Positions 39,069 through 39,537 of a stretch of 39,537 bases of DNA are shown here, one piece after another (position 1 is the stretch's first letter; each line of letters starts with the position of its first letter). The notes below the pieces were generated by a model that saw nothing but the letters and a program-made list of their open reading frames with translations, was not told where the DNA came from and made no database searches. Made by a program: the position numbers and the translations under genes. The DNA comes from DASYVD01 sp050693035 (lineage in GTDB: Bacteria > Actinomycetota > UBA4738 > CALAEC01). The stretch covers positions 1 through 39,537 of the forward strand of contig JBOGWB010000031.1 in the NCBI GenBank assembly GCA_050693035.1, read 5' to 3'.

Positions 39069-39537
39069 CGACCGTACGCACGGCGGTGATCCAAGCGCAC
39101 GCCAACATGTCCAAGGACGAGGCGGTGGAGAAGCACGTCGAGCTCATCGGCAAGGCGGCGGCCGAGGGAGCCAAGGTCACGTGCCTCCAGGAGATCTTTC
39201 ACGGGCCCTACTTCCCGGCGGAGCAGGACCCCAAGTGGTACGCGACCGCAGAGCGGGATGACGGGCCCACCGTCACCAGGATGCGGGAGGTAGCTCGGGA
39301 GCACGGGATGGTGTTGGTGGTGCCGTTCTTCGAGGAGGCCCAGACCGGCGTGTACTACAACACGGCCGTGGTGATCGAAGCCGACGGGTCGGTCCTCGGG
39401 AAGTACCGCAAGACCCACATCCCGCACGTGAACGGTTTCTGGGAGAAGTTCTACTTCCGCCCCGGGAACATGGGCTACCCGGTCTTCGACACCGCGGTCG
39501 GGAAGGTCGGCGTGTACATCTGCTACGACCGCCACTT
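39065..39537 (+). CDS. Carbon-nitrogen hydrolase, beta-ureidopropionase-like (partial)
   Basis: The first 157 codons of a nitrilase-superfamily amidohydrolase; it runs off the end of the window. The Glu-Lys-Cys triad is visible: Glu43 (LQEIFHGPYF), Lys116 (GKYRKTHIPH) and Cys153 (YICYDRH). EKFYFRPGNMGYPVFDT and the GFWEKF segment are typical of beta-ureidopropionases and close N-carbamoyl amidases, which release CO2, NH3 and beta-alanine from N-carbamoyl-beta-alanine in reductive pyrimidine breakdown. The start is GTG at 39065, with AGGAGG (39052-39057) 7 nt upstream and a GTGA overlap with the previous stop. A dihydropyrimidinase gene may follow outside the window. Confidence 0.85.
   Translation, partial: MTTVRTAVIQAHANMSKDEAVEKHVELIGKAAAEGAKVTCLQEIFHGPYFPAEQDPKWYATAERDDGPTVTRMREVAREHGMVLVVPFFEEAQTGVYYNTAVVIEADGSVLGKYRKTHIPHVNGFWEKFYFRPGNMGYPVFDTAVGKVGVYICYDRH

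Noticed and set aside
1..39537. Mobile elements, CRISPR arrays, tRNA or rRNA genes
   Set aside because: I found no transposase or integrase motifs, no evenly spaced direct repeats, no tRNA-like cloverleaf with the TTCGANNC core in a gap, and the gaps are too short for rRNA.

Overview
The window looks like chromosomal DNA of a high-GC, deep-branching actinobacterium, probably an uncultured lineage. The evidence is the GC-rich third codon positions, many GTG starts, a wax ester synthase/diacylglycerol acyltransferase, an F420-type luciferase-like oxidoreductase, a PucR regulator, a Streptomyces-type PHO box (GTTCAYC direct repeats with an 11-bp period), and many genes whose -10 box lies only 6-10 nt before the start codon (leaderless transcription). 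The taxon is inferred; there is no rRNA. Coding density is very high: the largest gene-free gap is about 160 bp. I see no tRNA, rRNA, CRISPR array, insertion sequence, phage gene or origin.

Region 1 (1-12.1 kb) is mixed metabolism and signalling: a ferredoxin-reductase-type flavoprotein, an alpha/beta hydrolase, a membrane histidine kinase with a WS/DGAT behind it, a GT4 glycosyltransferase, a double-PAS soluble histidine kinase, a membrane-anchored beta-propeller, a CPTC thioredoxin-fold protein, and a head-to-head pair made of an IF-2B-fold protein and a NadD-like nucleotidyltransferase.

Region 2 (12.1-21.8 kb) is a phosphate locus. On the minus strand, pstS-pstC-pstA-pstB-phoU-phoB-arsC-fpg-phoR are almost all joined by 1-28 nt overlaps, with an arsenate reductase and a DNA glycosylase placed between the response regulator and its sensor kinase. 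Divergent from pstS lies a DUF47-PiT low-affinity phosphate transport pair. The 155-bp region between them holds a two-unit PHO box.

Region 3 (21.8-30.3 kb) has a DUF3179 protein, 4-hydroxyphenylpyruvate dioxygenase, a TetR regulator sharing a palindromic operator with a divergent acyl-CoA dehydrogenase, a small membrane protein, ispH, and a minus-strand series of pterin carbinolamine dehydratase, an MgtE-like permease and a PhoU/TrkA-C duplicated protein.

Region 4 (30.36-33.6 kb) is the most novel. It is a three-gene cell-surface cassette: a predicted kinase-like domain fused to a SAM methyltransferase, a 78-residue DPGTGS membrane microprotein, and a five-helix membrane enzyme of the alkaline phosphatase/sulfatase/LTA-synthase superfamily. 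I propose a glycan phospho-methyl capping or decoration system whose logic resembles WbdD.

Region 5 (33.6-39.5 kb) is amine and pyrimidine catabolism: a GabT-like aminotransferase divergent from a pucR regulator, with two copies of the operator TTGTACG-N3-CGTACAM between them. Then follow a second class III aminotransferase, an F420-type oxidoreductase and a beta-ureidopropionase-like amidohydrolase that runs off the end, all overlapping by 1-4 nt.
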